Source: CALCNS01 sp937897315 (GTDB lineage Bacteria; Bacillota; JAAYKD01). From it: a DNA stretch of 64,000 bases. Below, in pieces: positions 41,736 through 50,281 of this stretch. The position numbers and the translations under genes are program-made. A model generated the notes under the pieces. That model was given only the letters and a program-made list of their open reading frames with translations. It was not told the DNA's origin and searched no databases. The stretch is taken from assembly GCA_036744005.1 (NCBI GenBank), contig DAINOJ010000001.1, positions 248,001 to 312,000 on the forward strand, written 5' to 3'. Position 1 is the stretch's first letter. Each line of letters starts with the position of its first letter.

Positions 41736-43400
41736 TTAATGATAAGATAAGGGGAAGTATGGTAAGACTTCAGAAAGGGCTGTTATCCCCTGTCTTGCCT
41801 TTTCTAAGCCATCCCAATAGAAAGGAATCAGATCCGATTGGTAAGCATGCTCACGAATGCGATTGAGGGAAGCTCTTTTTAATATCAGCTCACGGAGCTC
41901 TTGGGACAAAGTCAATAACTCAAAAATACCAATTCGATGCTTTAAGGGATGGTATTGACATTGGGTGCAGCCGGGTCCCGCGTCGTACGCAAAGTCCGGT
42001 AGAGGTATGTCTGCACGCGGCTGATGACGCTTTAACCAATGTGGATCCAAGGAAATTCGTATGGCACACTCGGGACAAATACGACGTACCAAGCGCTGTG
42101 ACAAAATGCCACTAATGGTCGAAGTCAGTAGAAATGGCTCGATACCCATATCTAATAGCCGGGCGATTGCACCGACTGCGTCTTCTGTATGCAGGGAAGC
42201 AAAAACCAAATGACCGGTTAAAGCAGCTTGAAAAGCAACTTCCGCGGTTTCATGATCGCGTATTTCTCCAATAAGGATCACATCGGGGTCTTGACGTAAG
42301 ACAGCACGTAATCCGGTAGCAAAAGTCGCATGCAAGGAATCTCGGATTTGCATTTGCTGAACTCCTGATAATTGAAATTCCACCGGATCTTCAATGGTAA
42401 CAATGTTCATGGAGTCTCGATTGAGTTGCTGTAAAGCACTATATAGGGTTGTCGTCTTTCCTGAAGCGGTGGGTCCACAGACCAGAATCATGCCATGAGG
42501 TCGAGAAAGAATCTCTTTGAAGCGCAAGAGGATTTCAGAACTCATACCTAATTCACGAAGAGAACTTAAGAGTTGCGCTTTTCTTAATAAACGCAAAACG
42601 GCTTTCTCACCATGGATTAATGGGATGGTAGATAAACGGAAATCCACAACTTCACCGAATATCGTCTTTTGAAATTGTCCATCCTGCGGTAATTTTTGCT
42701 GAGCAATGTTTAATTCGGACCAAATTTTCAAACGCGATAAAAATACCAACTTCTTATCTTCTTGATACATGCGATATAAAGATAAAATACCATCGATGCG
42801 AAAGCGAACACGTAAAGCATTTCGTTGGGGTTCGAAATGGATATCTGTTGCATGTTCTTTATAAGCCTGTTCCAAGACATCTAAAAGTTCATCCGTTTCC
42901 TTCTCAAGAGACCAGGGTAAATAGGTCAGTAGATTATCTTGTAAAGAGCAATGGGGTTGAAAGTCTGGCGCAGAGCATTGATATAGTTGACGGTAATAAC
43001 TCTGAAAATCGGATCGGAGTATGAGGCAGACTTCCAAATCCAAGCTAAGATCGTTTTCAATTTTCTCCCATAATTGTAGAAAAAAAGGATCGTCTACGGC
43101 TACTTTGAGTTGTTTACCATCTAGCTCTAAAGGTAAACAACGTAGCTTGGCAGACAACCCGGCATCCATCCAAAGACTTAATTTAGATTCGAGTAAAAAC
43201 TCTCTATGTAGAAATAACTCAATATTTAGGTGAGAAGAAAGGTGTTGCTTTAGCTCCTCTTCTCTCCAAGGGATACGTCGTAGCAAAAAATCCGTGGCAA
43301 ATTCCCCTCTGTCGAGAGCAGCGTAACCAGCTAATTCATCGGCTTCTTGCAGAAGTTCTTTCTCTCGTAGATGTTTCAGGAAATTCGAGAAAGAATACAC
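41736..43400 (-). CDS. PilB/GspE assembly ATPase
   Basis: The 554-aa ATPase drives pilus polymerisation. It has an N-terminal T2SSE_N-like domain (about 1-150) and the ATPase core: Walker A GPTASGKTTTLYSAL (about 308-322), Asp box VTIEDPVEFQL, Walker B QDPDVILIGEIRD and the His box GHLVFASLHTEDA. A tetra-Cys zinc module follows (CPECAIRI ... CTQCQY). No PilT retraction ATPase is next to it. Confidence 0.95.
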   Translation of the reverse strand: MYSFSNFLKHLREKELLQEADELAGYAALDRGEFATDFLLRRIPWREEELKQHLSSHLNIELFLHREFLLESKLSLWMDAGLSAKLRCLPLELDGKQLKVAVDDPFFLQLWEKIENDLSLDLEVCLILRSDFQSYYRQLYQCSAPDFQPHCSLQDNLLTYLPWSLEKETDELLDVLEQAYKEHATDIHFEPQRNALRVRFRIDGILSLYRMYQEDKKLVFLSRLKIWSELNIAQQKLPQDGQFQKTIFGEVVDFRLSTIPLIHGEKAVLRLLRKAQLLSSLRELGMSSEILLRFKEILSRPHGMILVCGPTASGKTTTLYSALQQLNRDSMNIVTIEDPVEFQLSGVQQMQIRDSLHATFATGLRAVLRQDPDVILIGEIRDHETAEVAFQAALTGHLVFASLHTEDAVGAIARLLDMGIEPFLLTSTISGILSQRLVRRICPECAIRISLDPHWLKRHQPRADIPLPDFAYDAGPGCTQCQYHPLKHRIGIFELLTLSQELRELILKRASLNRIREHAYQSDLIPFYWDGLEKARQGITALSEVLPYFPLSYH

Positions 43401-43414
43401 ACAATTCCTCCTTC

Positions 43415-43747
43415 TTAGATTTTCGGTTTCTTACGTTTTTTTAAGTCGGTGTCCTCATCCGCTTTTTCATTCGGATCCATTTTGGCACCAAACTTTCCTG
43501 GCTCACGAGGCATAAAGAGTAACATAATTCCTATTGCCACGGTTTGAATCAATACAGGACCCCAATCTTGAGGTAATGTACCTATGGATACCAAATATAG
43601 ACTAATGATGTTGACCACGAAAGTAGATGCAAACATTCCAATAAACCAATAAAGCCAATTGCTTACCGGTTTCACGTATTTCCGAAAAACCATATTAATT
43701 CCAATGGCCCCAGCCAACATGATGACAACTTGAGTGAAGATATCCAT
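43415..43747 (-). CDS. Small membrane protein of the pilus operon (unrecognised)
   Basis: A 110-aa protein with three predicted helices (about 5-20, 27-50 and 60-82) and a strongly charged tail ending in RKKPKI. I do not recognise a family. It begins AAAGGATGG-TTCTCT before ATG 43747 and precedes pilB by 14 bp, so it is the first gene of the pilus operon. A role in pilus assembly is inferred only from position. Confidence 0.6.
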   Translation of the reverse strand: MDIFTQVVIMLAGAIGINMVFRKYVKPVSNWLYWFIGMFASTFVVNIISLYLVSIGTLPQDWGPVLIQTVAIGIMLLFMPREPGKFGAKMDPNEKADEDTDLKKRKKPKI

Positions 43748-44037
43748 AGAGAATCCATCCTTTATTCAAAATTCATATTGGTATGTTTTCATGAATTCGG
43801 GTTAGGTGGATCAAACTCCTGCATCTACATCACTCTTGGGTAGTCCGATATATGAAGTTTATAAAGAGCATGTTGTCGACATGTATTATTATATGGATCT
43901 AGATATTTAAATCAAGTGCCTAAACCAATTAAAAAAAGATTTTTTTGCCACATTTATTTTTCATTACTGGGAGAATGAGCAAAACTTTGTCGAAAGTAGA
44001 TGTTGTTTCAAAGTGATGTGCAGCGCTAGAATGAAAC
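43748..44037. other. Non-coding gap upstream of the pilus operon
   Basis: These 290 bases hold no ORF of usable size. A candidate promoter is at 43888-43915. I looked for a c-di-GMP-I aptamer because such riboswitches control pilus genes in Clostridia and saw no matching core. The segment 43930-44037 is AT-rich and featureless. Confidence 0.5.
43888..43915 (-). promoter_or_regulatory. Candidate promoter of the pilus operon
   Basis: On the minus strand TTGATT (43910-43915), 16 bp and TATAAT (43888-43893), about 140 bp upstream of the first pilus gene, leaving a long leader. Confidence 0.6.
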
Positions 44038-44087
44038 AAAGAAATCCTTACCGAGTAGGTTATTCGAAACTCGGTAAAGATTTCTTT
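44038..44087 (-). terminator. Long imperfect hairpin terminator of the U32 gene
   Basis: AAAGAAATCCTTACCGAGT (44038-44056) pairs with ACTCGGTAAAGATTTCTTT (44069-44087) with one mismatch. It encloses the U32 stop codon. The tail on the minus strand is only moderately T-rich (TTTCTTTGTTTC). Confidence 0.65.
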
Positions 44088-45306
44088 ACTTTATTCGCCG
44101 GACTAAGCTATGTACCGGTATTTTGTGTGTTGTGGGTATAAAAACCCGCATTTGTGCGTGTGGTGCTATCGAAATCTCATCCATATTCTCATTCAACATG
44201 GTGCGTGGAACCAGACTTACTTTTTCCATAGTTGGTAGTAAAATCTCTAAGGTATCCCCTGTTTTAAAATGGTTGCGTTGTTCCAACCATATACCATGTT
44301 CGTTGCTTTCTCGAACCACCCCAACAAAATCTACACTTCGGTCTACCGACTGACCCCGATAATTTTGAGCAGATGTCCCTGGCTTCCCAAAATAAAAGCC
44401 TGTGGTGAATTCTCGAGTTCCGGCTTTTTGAATTTCCTCAAGCCATTGAGGTTGATACTCGTAGGAATCAGGATCCTTCCAATATAAATCTATAGCTTGC
44501 CGATAGACTCCGGTTACCGTGGCCACATAGTGAAGGCTCTTCATGCGCCCTTCAATTTTGAAGCCATTGATACCACTTTGCATCAATTCGGGTATGTGCT
44601 GAATCATGCACAAATCTTTGGAATAAAAGATAGCTGTACCTCCATCTTCATCTTCCACTACCGGAAAATACTCGCCAGAACGATTCTTCTCCATCACACT
44701 ATAACTCCAACGGCAAGCTTGAGCACAGTCCCCACCATTGGCATCCCGTCCGGTGAGGAAATTCGAAATCAAACAGCGCCCGGAATATGCCATACACATA
44801 GCTCCATGTACAAAACATTCCAGTTCAGTCTGGCATTCTTCTCGGAACTCCCTTATTTCCTCAAAACTTAATTCTCGGGCAAGAATCAAACGAGAGAAAC
44901 CTTGACTTTGCCAAAATTTTGCGGAAGCAAGATTCACGGTATTAGCTTGAGTACTTAAGTGGTACTCTACATTGGGAGCATATTGTTTTGCCAGCATCAA
45001 GACACCCGGATCAGAGATGATAAGAGCATCTACTCTCATTTGATTTAATTGACCCAAATACTCGGGAATGTCTACTAAATCTCGATTATGCGGCATAGCA
45101 TTGACTGTCACATATACTTTCTTGTGAAGTGAATGTGCGAAATCAATGCCTTCTTGTAGCTGTTCTTTGCTGAAATTCGTCGCTCTTTCGCGTAATCCAT
45201 AGCGCATACCAGCACAATATACCGCATCTGCGCCATAGAGAAAGGCCATTTTCATCTTCTCAAGATCACCGGCCGGAGCCAAAAGCTCGGGTTTCCTTTT
45301 TAACAT
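44086..45306 (-). CDS. U32-family protein (tRNA hydroxylation, TrhP/YegQ type)
   Basis: A 406-aa U32 peptidase-family protein. Its N-terminus KPELLAPAGDLEKMKMAFLYGADAVYCAG and the Fe-S-type Cys set (ECFVHGAMCMAYSGRC, then DCAQACRW) are typical. Related TrhP/YegQ proteins install 5-hydroxyuridine in tRNA with prephenate; the old peptidase name is probably wrong. ATG 45306 follows GGGGAG after the mltG stop. mltG-yrrN/O order matches Bacillus. Confidence 0.9.
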   Translation of the reverse strand: MLKRKPELLAPAGDLEKMKMAFLYGADAVYCAGMRYGLRERATNFSKEQLQEGIDFAHSLHKKVYVTVNAMPHNRDLVDIPEYLGQLNQMRVDALIISDPGVLMLAKQYAPNVEYHLSTQANTVNLASAKFWQSQGFSRLILARELSFEEIREFREECQTELECFVHGAMCMAYSGRCLISNFLTGRDANGGDCAQACRWSYSVMEKNRSGEYFPVVEDEDGGTAIFYSKDLCMIQHIPELMQSGINGFKIEGRMKSLHYVATVTGVYRQAIDLYWKDPDSYEYQPQWLEEIQKAGTREFTTGFYFGKPGTSAQNYRGQSVDRSVDFVGVVRESNEHGIWLEQRNHFKTGDTLEILLPTMEKVSLVPRTMLNENMDEISIAPHAQMRVFIPTTHKIPVHSLVRRIK

Positions 45307-45310
45307 ATGA

Positions 45311-46291
45311 TTAATCTCCCCACAGTGTCTGTGTCCACCAGACATGTTCTTCGTATGTTTCGCTAAAATGATGTGTTCCATCGGGTCCTGCCACGAAGAA
45401 GTAGTAATCACTATGAACAGGATATAAGACAGCTTCGATGGCAGCTTTGCCCGGGTTTCCAACCGGTCCAGGAGGTAAGCCCATGTACATATACGTGTTA
45501 TAAGGCGAATCCACTGCAATATCATCTTCACTGAGAATCAGCTTATCTTGCTTTAAAATATAATTGACAGTAGCACAAGATTGTAGAGCCATGTCAATCT
45601 GCAATCGATTCAAGAAAACACCGGCAACCAATCCGATTTCCTCTGGGTCTTGAGATTCTTTTTCAACAATGGAAGCTAAGATGATTAACTCCTCTTCAGA
45701 GTATGCAAATTGACTGGGAATCTGAATGTCTTTCATCACAAGGTCGAATTGATTTCGCAACATTTCAATAATATCGTCGGCAGTCATGGTTGAATTCAAA
45801 TAATAGGTCTCAGGGAAAAGATAACCTTCGAGTTCGTATAACACGTCCGGATTAGCGGTATCCCGTTTGTAAGAACGTATGGCTTGTAAAAAGTTCTCAG
45901 CCGTCATCAACCCGGTCTCGGCAATATAGGACGCAATCTGTTCAATCGTGGAGCCTTCGGGTATCGTCAAAGGAATTTTCTCAAGGTAGGTATTTCCTTT
46001 GTGTATTTCGTTCGAAATATCGAGCAAGCCCATATGTGGTTGAAGTAGATAACTACCGGCAAAATAACTTCGATTCTGACCAGAAAGGACTCCCCATGTT
46101 TGCCAAACGAGTGAAGAGCGAATCCAACCAGAATGTTCAAGTTGATTGCCAATCTCCTCATAATTGCTGCCTTTAGATACTGTAAAAATCTCTTCTGGTT
46201 TTCCGGTTGGCTGAGTGAACCACCAAGTGCCAGTAACCAAAAGAGTAAGAATCAATAGAAATGTGAGCAGTGCAGGTTTTTTACAGTTCAT
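45311..46291 (-). CDS. mltG: Endolytic murein transglycosylase MltG
   Basis: A 326-aa membrane-anchored protein: one helix at about 9-28, LysM-like domain and the YceG catalytic domain. Diagnostic are ILASIVEKESQDPEEIGLVAGVFLNRLQIDMALQSCATVNYIL, with the catalytic Glu in EKE, and SPYNTYMYMGLPPGPVGNPG. It cuts nascent glycan strands and sets their length. Confidence 0.95.
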   Translation of the reverse strand: MNCKKPALLTFLLILTLLVTGTWWFTQPTGKPEEIFTVSKGSNYEEIGNQLEHSGWIRSSLVWQTWGVLSGQNRSYFAGSYLLQPHMGLLDISNEIHKGNTYLEKIPLTIPEGSTIEQIASYIAETGLMTAENFLQAIRSYKRDTANPDVLYELEGYLFPETYYLNSTMTADDIIEMLRNQFDLVMKDIQIPSQFAYSEEELIILASIVEKESQDPEEIGLVAGVFLNRLQIDMALQSCATVNYILKQDKLILSEDDIAVDSPYNTYMYMGLPPGPVGNPGKAAIEAVLYPVHSDYYFFVAGPDGTHHFSETYEEHVWWTQTLWGD

Positions 46292-46324
46292 TGTATCACA
46301 TCCATTCGCAGGAAGTTAGTAAAG

Positions 46325-46357
46325 AAAAAGTCCGATTTGTGTTCTACAAATCGGACT
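46325..46357 (-). terminator. Terminator after the DUF1292 gene
   Basis: AGTCCGATTTGT (46329-46340) pairs with ACAAATCGGACT (46346-46357), loop GTTCT; TTTTT follows on the minus strand. mltG therefore starts a new unit or is read through. Confidence 0.88.
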
Positions 46358-46371
46358 CCGCGATCGAATTC

Positions 46372-46728
46372 TTATTCGTCTTCCTCTTCGTCGTCTTCGT
46401 CTTCCTCGGCAACCAATTCTTCCCAGGCAGCGACAACTTTGTTCCACTCATCTTCGTCCGTGATATCGACTAAGACATCTTCGTCGTTCTCATCGGTTTC
46501 GATTCTTAAGATCACGGCTTCATCTTCTTCGTCGCCTTCCAATGGGAAGAGGACTGCATATTCCATGTCGTCGATTTCCAGAATTTCAACCAATTCAAAC
46601 TCGTGTTCATTACCTTCGTCGTCCACTAAAGTAACGATTTCCATATCCATTTCTTCGTGGTTATGGTCATGATCGTGATCATGATCGTGCCCGCAATCGC
46701 AGGGAGCTTTGATATCTTTTTCAGACAT
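46372..46728 (-). CDS. DUF1292 acidic protein with His-Asp repeat
   Basis: A 118-aa protein with DUF1292 core (EIVTLVDDEGNEHEFELVEIL then EYAVLFPLE and EDEAVILRIE, about 30-95). N-terminal residues 10-26 form CDCGHDHDHDHDHNHEE, a metal-binding-like His-Asp run, and the C-terminus is a stretch of Glu/Asp. ATG 46728 has AAAGGTG upstream; an ATG at 46755 is possible. DUF1292 next to ruvX and mltG is conserved in Bacillota, but the function is unknown. Confidence 0.88.
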   Translation of the reverse strand: MSEKDIKAPCDCGHDHDHDHDHNHEEMDMEIVTLVDDEGNEHEFELVEILEIDDMEYAVLFPLEGDEEDEAVILRIETDENDEDVLVDITDEDEWNKVVAAWEELVAEEDEDDEEEDE

Positions 46729-46852
46729 TCTATTCAGCACCTTTCTATTTGTCATTTCTATTAAATCAGTATTTCTACGTTCAACACCTAGTACGACTGA
46801 CTCATAATATCATATCATATGGGCACGATGAAGTCAATCGTATCCTTCTGCA

Positions 46853-47275
46853 TTAACGTAGAGAATCGAGATAACTCTGCAAGATGAAACTAGCCGCCAA
46901 CTGGTCTATGACAAGTTTTCGTTTCTTTCGTTGAACATTTGCCGAGAGAAGCACTTGTTCTGCGCTCTTTGAAGTCAGACGTTCATCCCAAAGTATCACC
47001 GGCAAGTGAAAACGGTTTTCTAACTCTTTAGCAAAAGCGATGCTGAACTCCCCTTGTGGACCGATGGTATTGTTCATGTTCTTAGGTAAGCCAACCACAA
47101 AACCGACGACTGAATGAATATGGATTAATTCCTGCAAACGCAAAAAGTCTTGTTCTATGCTCTTTCGTCGAATCACTTCTACACCTTGTGCTGTAATACC
47201 TAATAAATCGGAAACAGCCACACCGATGGTGTGACTGCCTACATCTAATCCCATCCATCTGGTTTCAGAGATCAT
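46853..47275 (-). CDS. ruvX: Holliday-junction resolvase-like RuvX (YqgF)
   Basis: A 140-aa RNase-H-fold nuclease. It has MGLDVGSHTIGVAVSDLLG (about 8-26), VVGFVVGLPKNMNNTIGPQ (about 55-73), and ILWDERLTSKSAE (about 95-107), with acidic active residues. Involved in rRNA maturation or DNA recombination. AAAGGAG precedes the ATG, adjacent to the ireB stop. Confidence 0.95.
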   Translation of the reverse strand: MISETRWMGLDVGSHTIGVAVSDLLGITAQGVEVIRRKSIEQDFLRLQELIHIHSVVGFVVGLPKNMNNTIGPQGEFSIAFAKELENRFHLPVILWDERLTSKSAEQVLLSANVQRKKRKLVIDQLAASFILQSYLDSLR

Positions 47276-47554
47276 TTAGGACTCCTTTGCTTCTTGAGGT
47301 TTGTGCTTTAAATAAAAACGAACCAATTCTTCCAAGACTTCGTCGCGATTGACGGTACGAATTAAGTTTCGGGCTCCTTTATGACTGGTTATGTATGCAG
47401 GGTCACCCGATAAAATGTAACCAACAATTTGGTCAATGGGATTATAGTTTTTCTCCGTCAAAGCGGCATCCACCTCTGCCAAAATACGATGTATGCTCTT
47501 CTCATCATTATCCATGCCTCGAAAACGCATGGTTTCATTTGAAATAGGACTCAT
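47276..47554 (-). CDS. ireB: IreB-family regulatory protein (DUF965)
   Basis: A 92-aa protein of the IreB/YrzL family; in Enterococcus it is phosphorylated by the PASTA kinase IreK, the PrkC equivalent. Signature HRILAEVDAALTEKNYNPIDQIVGYILSGDPAYITSHKGARNLIR. The window's prkC (61030) is a plausible kinase. GGAGG precedes the start. Order ireB-ruvX-DUF1292-mltG is conserved. Confidence 0.94.
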   Translation of the reverse strand: MSPISNETMRFRGMDNDEKSIHRILAEVDAALTEKNYNPIDQIVGYILSGDPAYITSHKGARNLIRTVNRDEVLEELVRFYLKHKPQEAKES

Positions 47555-47638
47555 TTTCCCCGACCTCCTTTTTACTACTTTATTCGCAGTAGAACAGCGG
47601 ATTCCTGCTCAAGATGTTGGTTTTATATGTCAATTTGT

Positions 47639-48877
47639 TTACAAATGTGACAACAAGGTTTCTCCGATTTCCTCGATGGCTAATTTAACGTGCTCCAAGG
47701 TAAGCCCTCCTTGAACATACACGGTGTATGGCTCACGCATAGGAGCATCTGCACTCAATTCTATCGAAGAACCTTGTATAAAGGCACCTGCTGCCATAAT
47801 GACCTGATGTTGATAACCTGGCATATCCCAAGGTTCTAACAACAAATGGGAGTCCACCGGCGATACTCGTTGAACCGCTCGGCAGAATTCGATTAACGCA
47901 GTAGATTCGGGAAAACGAATCGCTTGAATGATGTCGTTACGAGTTTCTGACCAGTGAGGTGAGACAGTGTATCCCAACTTATTCATCACAAAAGCCAACA
48001 AATGCATGCCTTTTATAGACTGAATGACAGTGTGCGGTGCTAAGAATAATCCTTGAAACATTAGACGCTGGCTGTCTCCAAAGGAAGAACCCATTTCCAA
48101 TCCAATGCCCGGCATCGCAAAACGGGCTGCAGCCGCCTCTACACATGCAGCTTTCCCAACAATGTATCCTCCTCCGGGGGCAATCCCTCCACCCGGATTT
48201 TTAATCAAAGAACCGGCTACCAAATCAGCTCCCACATCAGTTGGCTCTACAATATCGGTAAATTCACCATAACAATTGTCCACAACGACGATTGCTTGTG
48301 GCTGATGCATTCGTATTCGCTCTATGGCTTCTTTAATTTGTGAGATGGTCAGAGCACTGCGCCACTCATATCCTCTGGAACGTTGTATGAGAATCACTTT
48401 TATGGGATGCTGTAGAGCCTGATCCAAAGCATCGAGGTCGATTCTCCCCTCTACAGTGAGATCTATTTGCTGATAAGTGACTCCAAATTCGGTTAAATTG
48501 CCTATGGCCTCTCCGGCGATTCCAATGACTTGACGCATGGTATCGTAAGGTAACCCCGTGGCAGAAAGCAAAACATCCCCTGGTCTTAAGCAAGCAAATA
48601 AAGCAGTCCCTATGGCATGTGTTCCCGAAAGGAATTGACCACGAACCAACGCAGACTCGGTATGAAAGATTTCTGCATATACTTGATCCAACGTCTCTCT
48701 TCCGGCATTTCCGTAACCGTAACCGGTAGCAGAATGTAGATGATAATCAGAAACCTGATACTTTCGGAAAGCGCTTAGGACTTTGCGCTGATTCTGTAAC
48801 GCAATTTCATCTAAATATTCAAAATGTGAACGGAGGGTCTGTTCTCCATCCTTAATCCAGGATATAATCTCACTCAT
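47639..48877 (-). CDS. PLP-dependent Cys/Met lyase-like protein (YnbB, aluminium-resistance family)
   Basis: A 412-aa fold-type I PLP enzyme of the YnbB/methionine gamma-lyase-like family. It has TGYGYGNAGRETLDQVYAEIF near the N-terminus, VDNCYGEF (about 205-212), DLVAGSLIKNPGGGIAPGGGY with the PLP Lys (about 228-248) and YVQGGLTLEHVKLAI near the end. Substrate unproven. It is downstream of hflX (8-bp overlap), the Bacillus ynbA-ynbB order. Confidence 0.92.
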   Translation of the reverse strand: MSEIISWIKDGEQTLRSHFEYLDEIALQNQRKVLSAFRKYQVSDYHLHSATGYGYGNAGRETLDQVYAEIFHTESALVRGQFLSGTHAIGTALFACLRPGDVLLSATGLPYDTMRQVIGIAGEAIGNLTEFGVTYQQIDLTVEGRIDLDALDQALQHPIKVILIQRSRGYEWRSALTISQIKEAIERIRMHQPQAIVVVDNCYGEFTDIVEPTDVGADLVAGSLIKNPGGGIAPGGGYIVGKAACVEAAAARFAMPGIGLEMGSSFGDSQRLMFQGLFLAPHTVIQSIKGMHLLAFVMNKLGYTVSPHWSETRNDIIQAIRFPESTALIEFCRAVQRVSPVDSHLLLEPWDMPGYQHQVIMAAGAFIQGSSIELSADAPMREPYTVYVQGGLTLEHVKLAIEEIGETLLSHL

Positions 48878-50159
48878 TTGGAGTTCCTCTTTTGTTATCT
48901 AGTTTTGCAAGCAGAATTTGTTTCACTTCCGGTTTGCTCTCCAATAAGAAAGTCACACCGTTCTCATCCTCAGCTCGCTCCAGAACCGTGGTTTGCTGAT
49001 AAATCGTTTTCATTAATTCGCCCTTATCATAAGGAACTTCTAAACGATACACCACTCTGTCTTGAGAAAAATGTTCCTCAATGGCTTGTAGTAGCGCTTC
49101 ACGACCGATGTTATTCTTCACAGAGATGGCGACCGCGTTGCTATGTGAAGTCAAAGCACGTTGCAAGATTCCGGGTTGAAATAAAGCATCTATTTTATTA
49201 AAGACACGAATGATCGGTTGCTGGATTTCCAACTCTTCCAACAAACTTACTGTGGTCTGAATTTGTTCTTCGTAGTTCGAATCACTGATATCAATGACAT
49301 GTAAAAGCAAATCGGCATCTTTCAGTTCATCCAAAGTAGAACGGAATGCAGCAACCAAAGTATGCGGAAGCTTATGAATGAAACCTACGGTATCAGACAT
49401 GAGAATCTCGCGCTTGTTACTCAACTGAAAGACTCGAGTAACCGAATCCAAGGTGGCAAATAACTTATCTTCGGCAAATTCGTCTGCATTACAAATCCAA
49501 TTCAACAGACTGCTTTTACCTGCATTTGTATAGCCTACTAAAGCAACAACAGGGATACCACTCCGTTGACGAGAACCCTTAGTAACCAGTCGTCGTTTAC
49601 CAACCTCATCAATGGCGGTTTCTAATAAATCAATCCGATTTCGGATATGGCGTCGATCTTGTTCTAACTTGCTTTCCCCGGGACCCCGGGTACCTATTCC
49701 TCCACCTAAACGGGATAAGCTTTTACCCATCCCCGATAAGCGTGGCAGGGTATACTTTAATTGTGCCAGTTCCACTTGGAGCTTTCCTTCTGCACTATTC
49801 GCTCGTTGAGCAAAGATATCGAGAATCAACTGGTTGCGATCCAGTACTCGGCAGTCTGTTTGCTCACTTATATTTCGCAACTGAGAAGGGCTTAAGCTGT
49901 CGTTAAAAACGAGCAAGTCTGCACCGACTTCATTACAATAACGCCCAATCTCCTCTGCTTTGCCTTTTCCGACGTAAAAAGCACTGTCAGGATGAGGACG
50001 TTTTTGTTGAAAGGTTTGTATGACTTCCCCACCGGCTGTGTCAACCAATGCAGTCAATTCTTTCAAAGAATCTTCCGGTGCCCAGGTATCACCGGGGAGT
50101 TCCAAAGCGACCAAGACTGCTTTTTCTCTCGTTGTGGGTTCATTGATTTGATTTTTCAT
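48870..50159 (-). CDS. hflX: GTPase HflX
   Basis: A 429-aa ribosome-associated GTPase that splits stalled ribosomes. N-terminal HflX domain (about 20-190), then GLGGIGTRGPGESKLEQDRR-like region (SRLGGGIGTRGPGE), G1 VGYTNAGKSSLLNWI (about 208-222), G3 DTVGFIHKLPH and G4 FNKIDAL. Overlaps the YnbB gene by 8 bp. Confidence 0.96.
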   Translation of the reverse strand: MKNQINEPTTREKAVLVALELPGDTWAPEDSLKELTALVDTAGGEVIQTFQQKRPHPDSAFYVGKGKAEEIGRYCNEVGADLLVFNDSLSPSQLRNISEQTDCRVLDRNQLILDIFAQRANSAEGKLQVELAQLKYTLPRLSGMGKSLSRLGGGIGTRGPGESKLEQDRRHIRNRIDLLETAIDEVGKRRLVTKGSRQRSGIPVVALVGYTNAGKSSLLNWICNADEFAEDKLFATLDSVTRVFQLSNKREILMSDTVGFIHKLPHTLVAAFRSTLDELKDADLLLHVIDISDSNYEEQIQTTVSLLEELEIQQPIIRVFNKIDALFQPGILQRALTSHSNAVAISVKNNIGREALLQAIEEHFSQDRVVYRLEVPYDKGELMKTIYQQTTVLERAEDENGVTFLLESKPEVKQILLAKLDNKRGTPNE

Positions 50160-50238
50160 AAATGTTCCTTCCTTATCCGATGAATGCTACATGATTCGCC
50201 TTATACACTAGATTATCCTTTCGGATGCAATGTAACGG

Positions 50239-50264
50239 AAAAAAGCCGGATATCCTCCGGCTTT
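50239..50264 (-). terminator. Terminator after the MATE pseudogene
   Basis: AAAGCCGGA (50242-50250) with TCCGGCTTT (50256-50264), loop TATCC, followed by TTTTTT on the minus strand. The upstream hflX unit begins near 50160. Confidence 0.88.
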
Positions 50265-50281
50265 CTGAAATCCGTTTGCGT

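Noticed and set aside
43748..44037. Possible c-di-GMP riboswitch before the pilus operon
   Set aside because: No conserved aptamer core could be seen by eye; only a promoter was supported.
46337..46672. A Ser-rich plus-strand ORF opposite the DUF1292 gene
   Set aside because: Its Ser runs are the antisense of Asp/Glu codon repeats, giving a low-complexity shadow.
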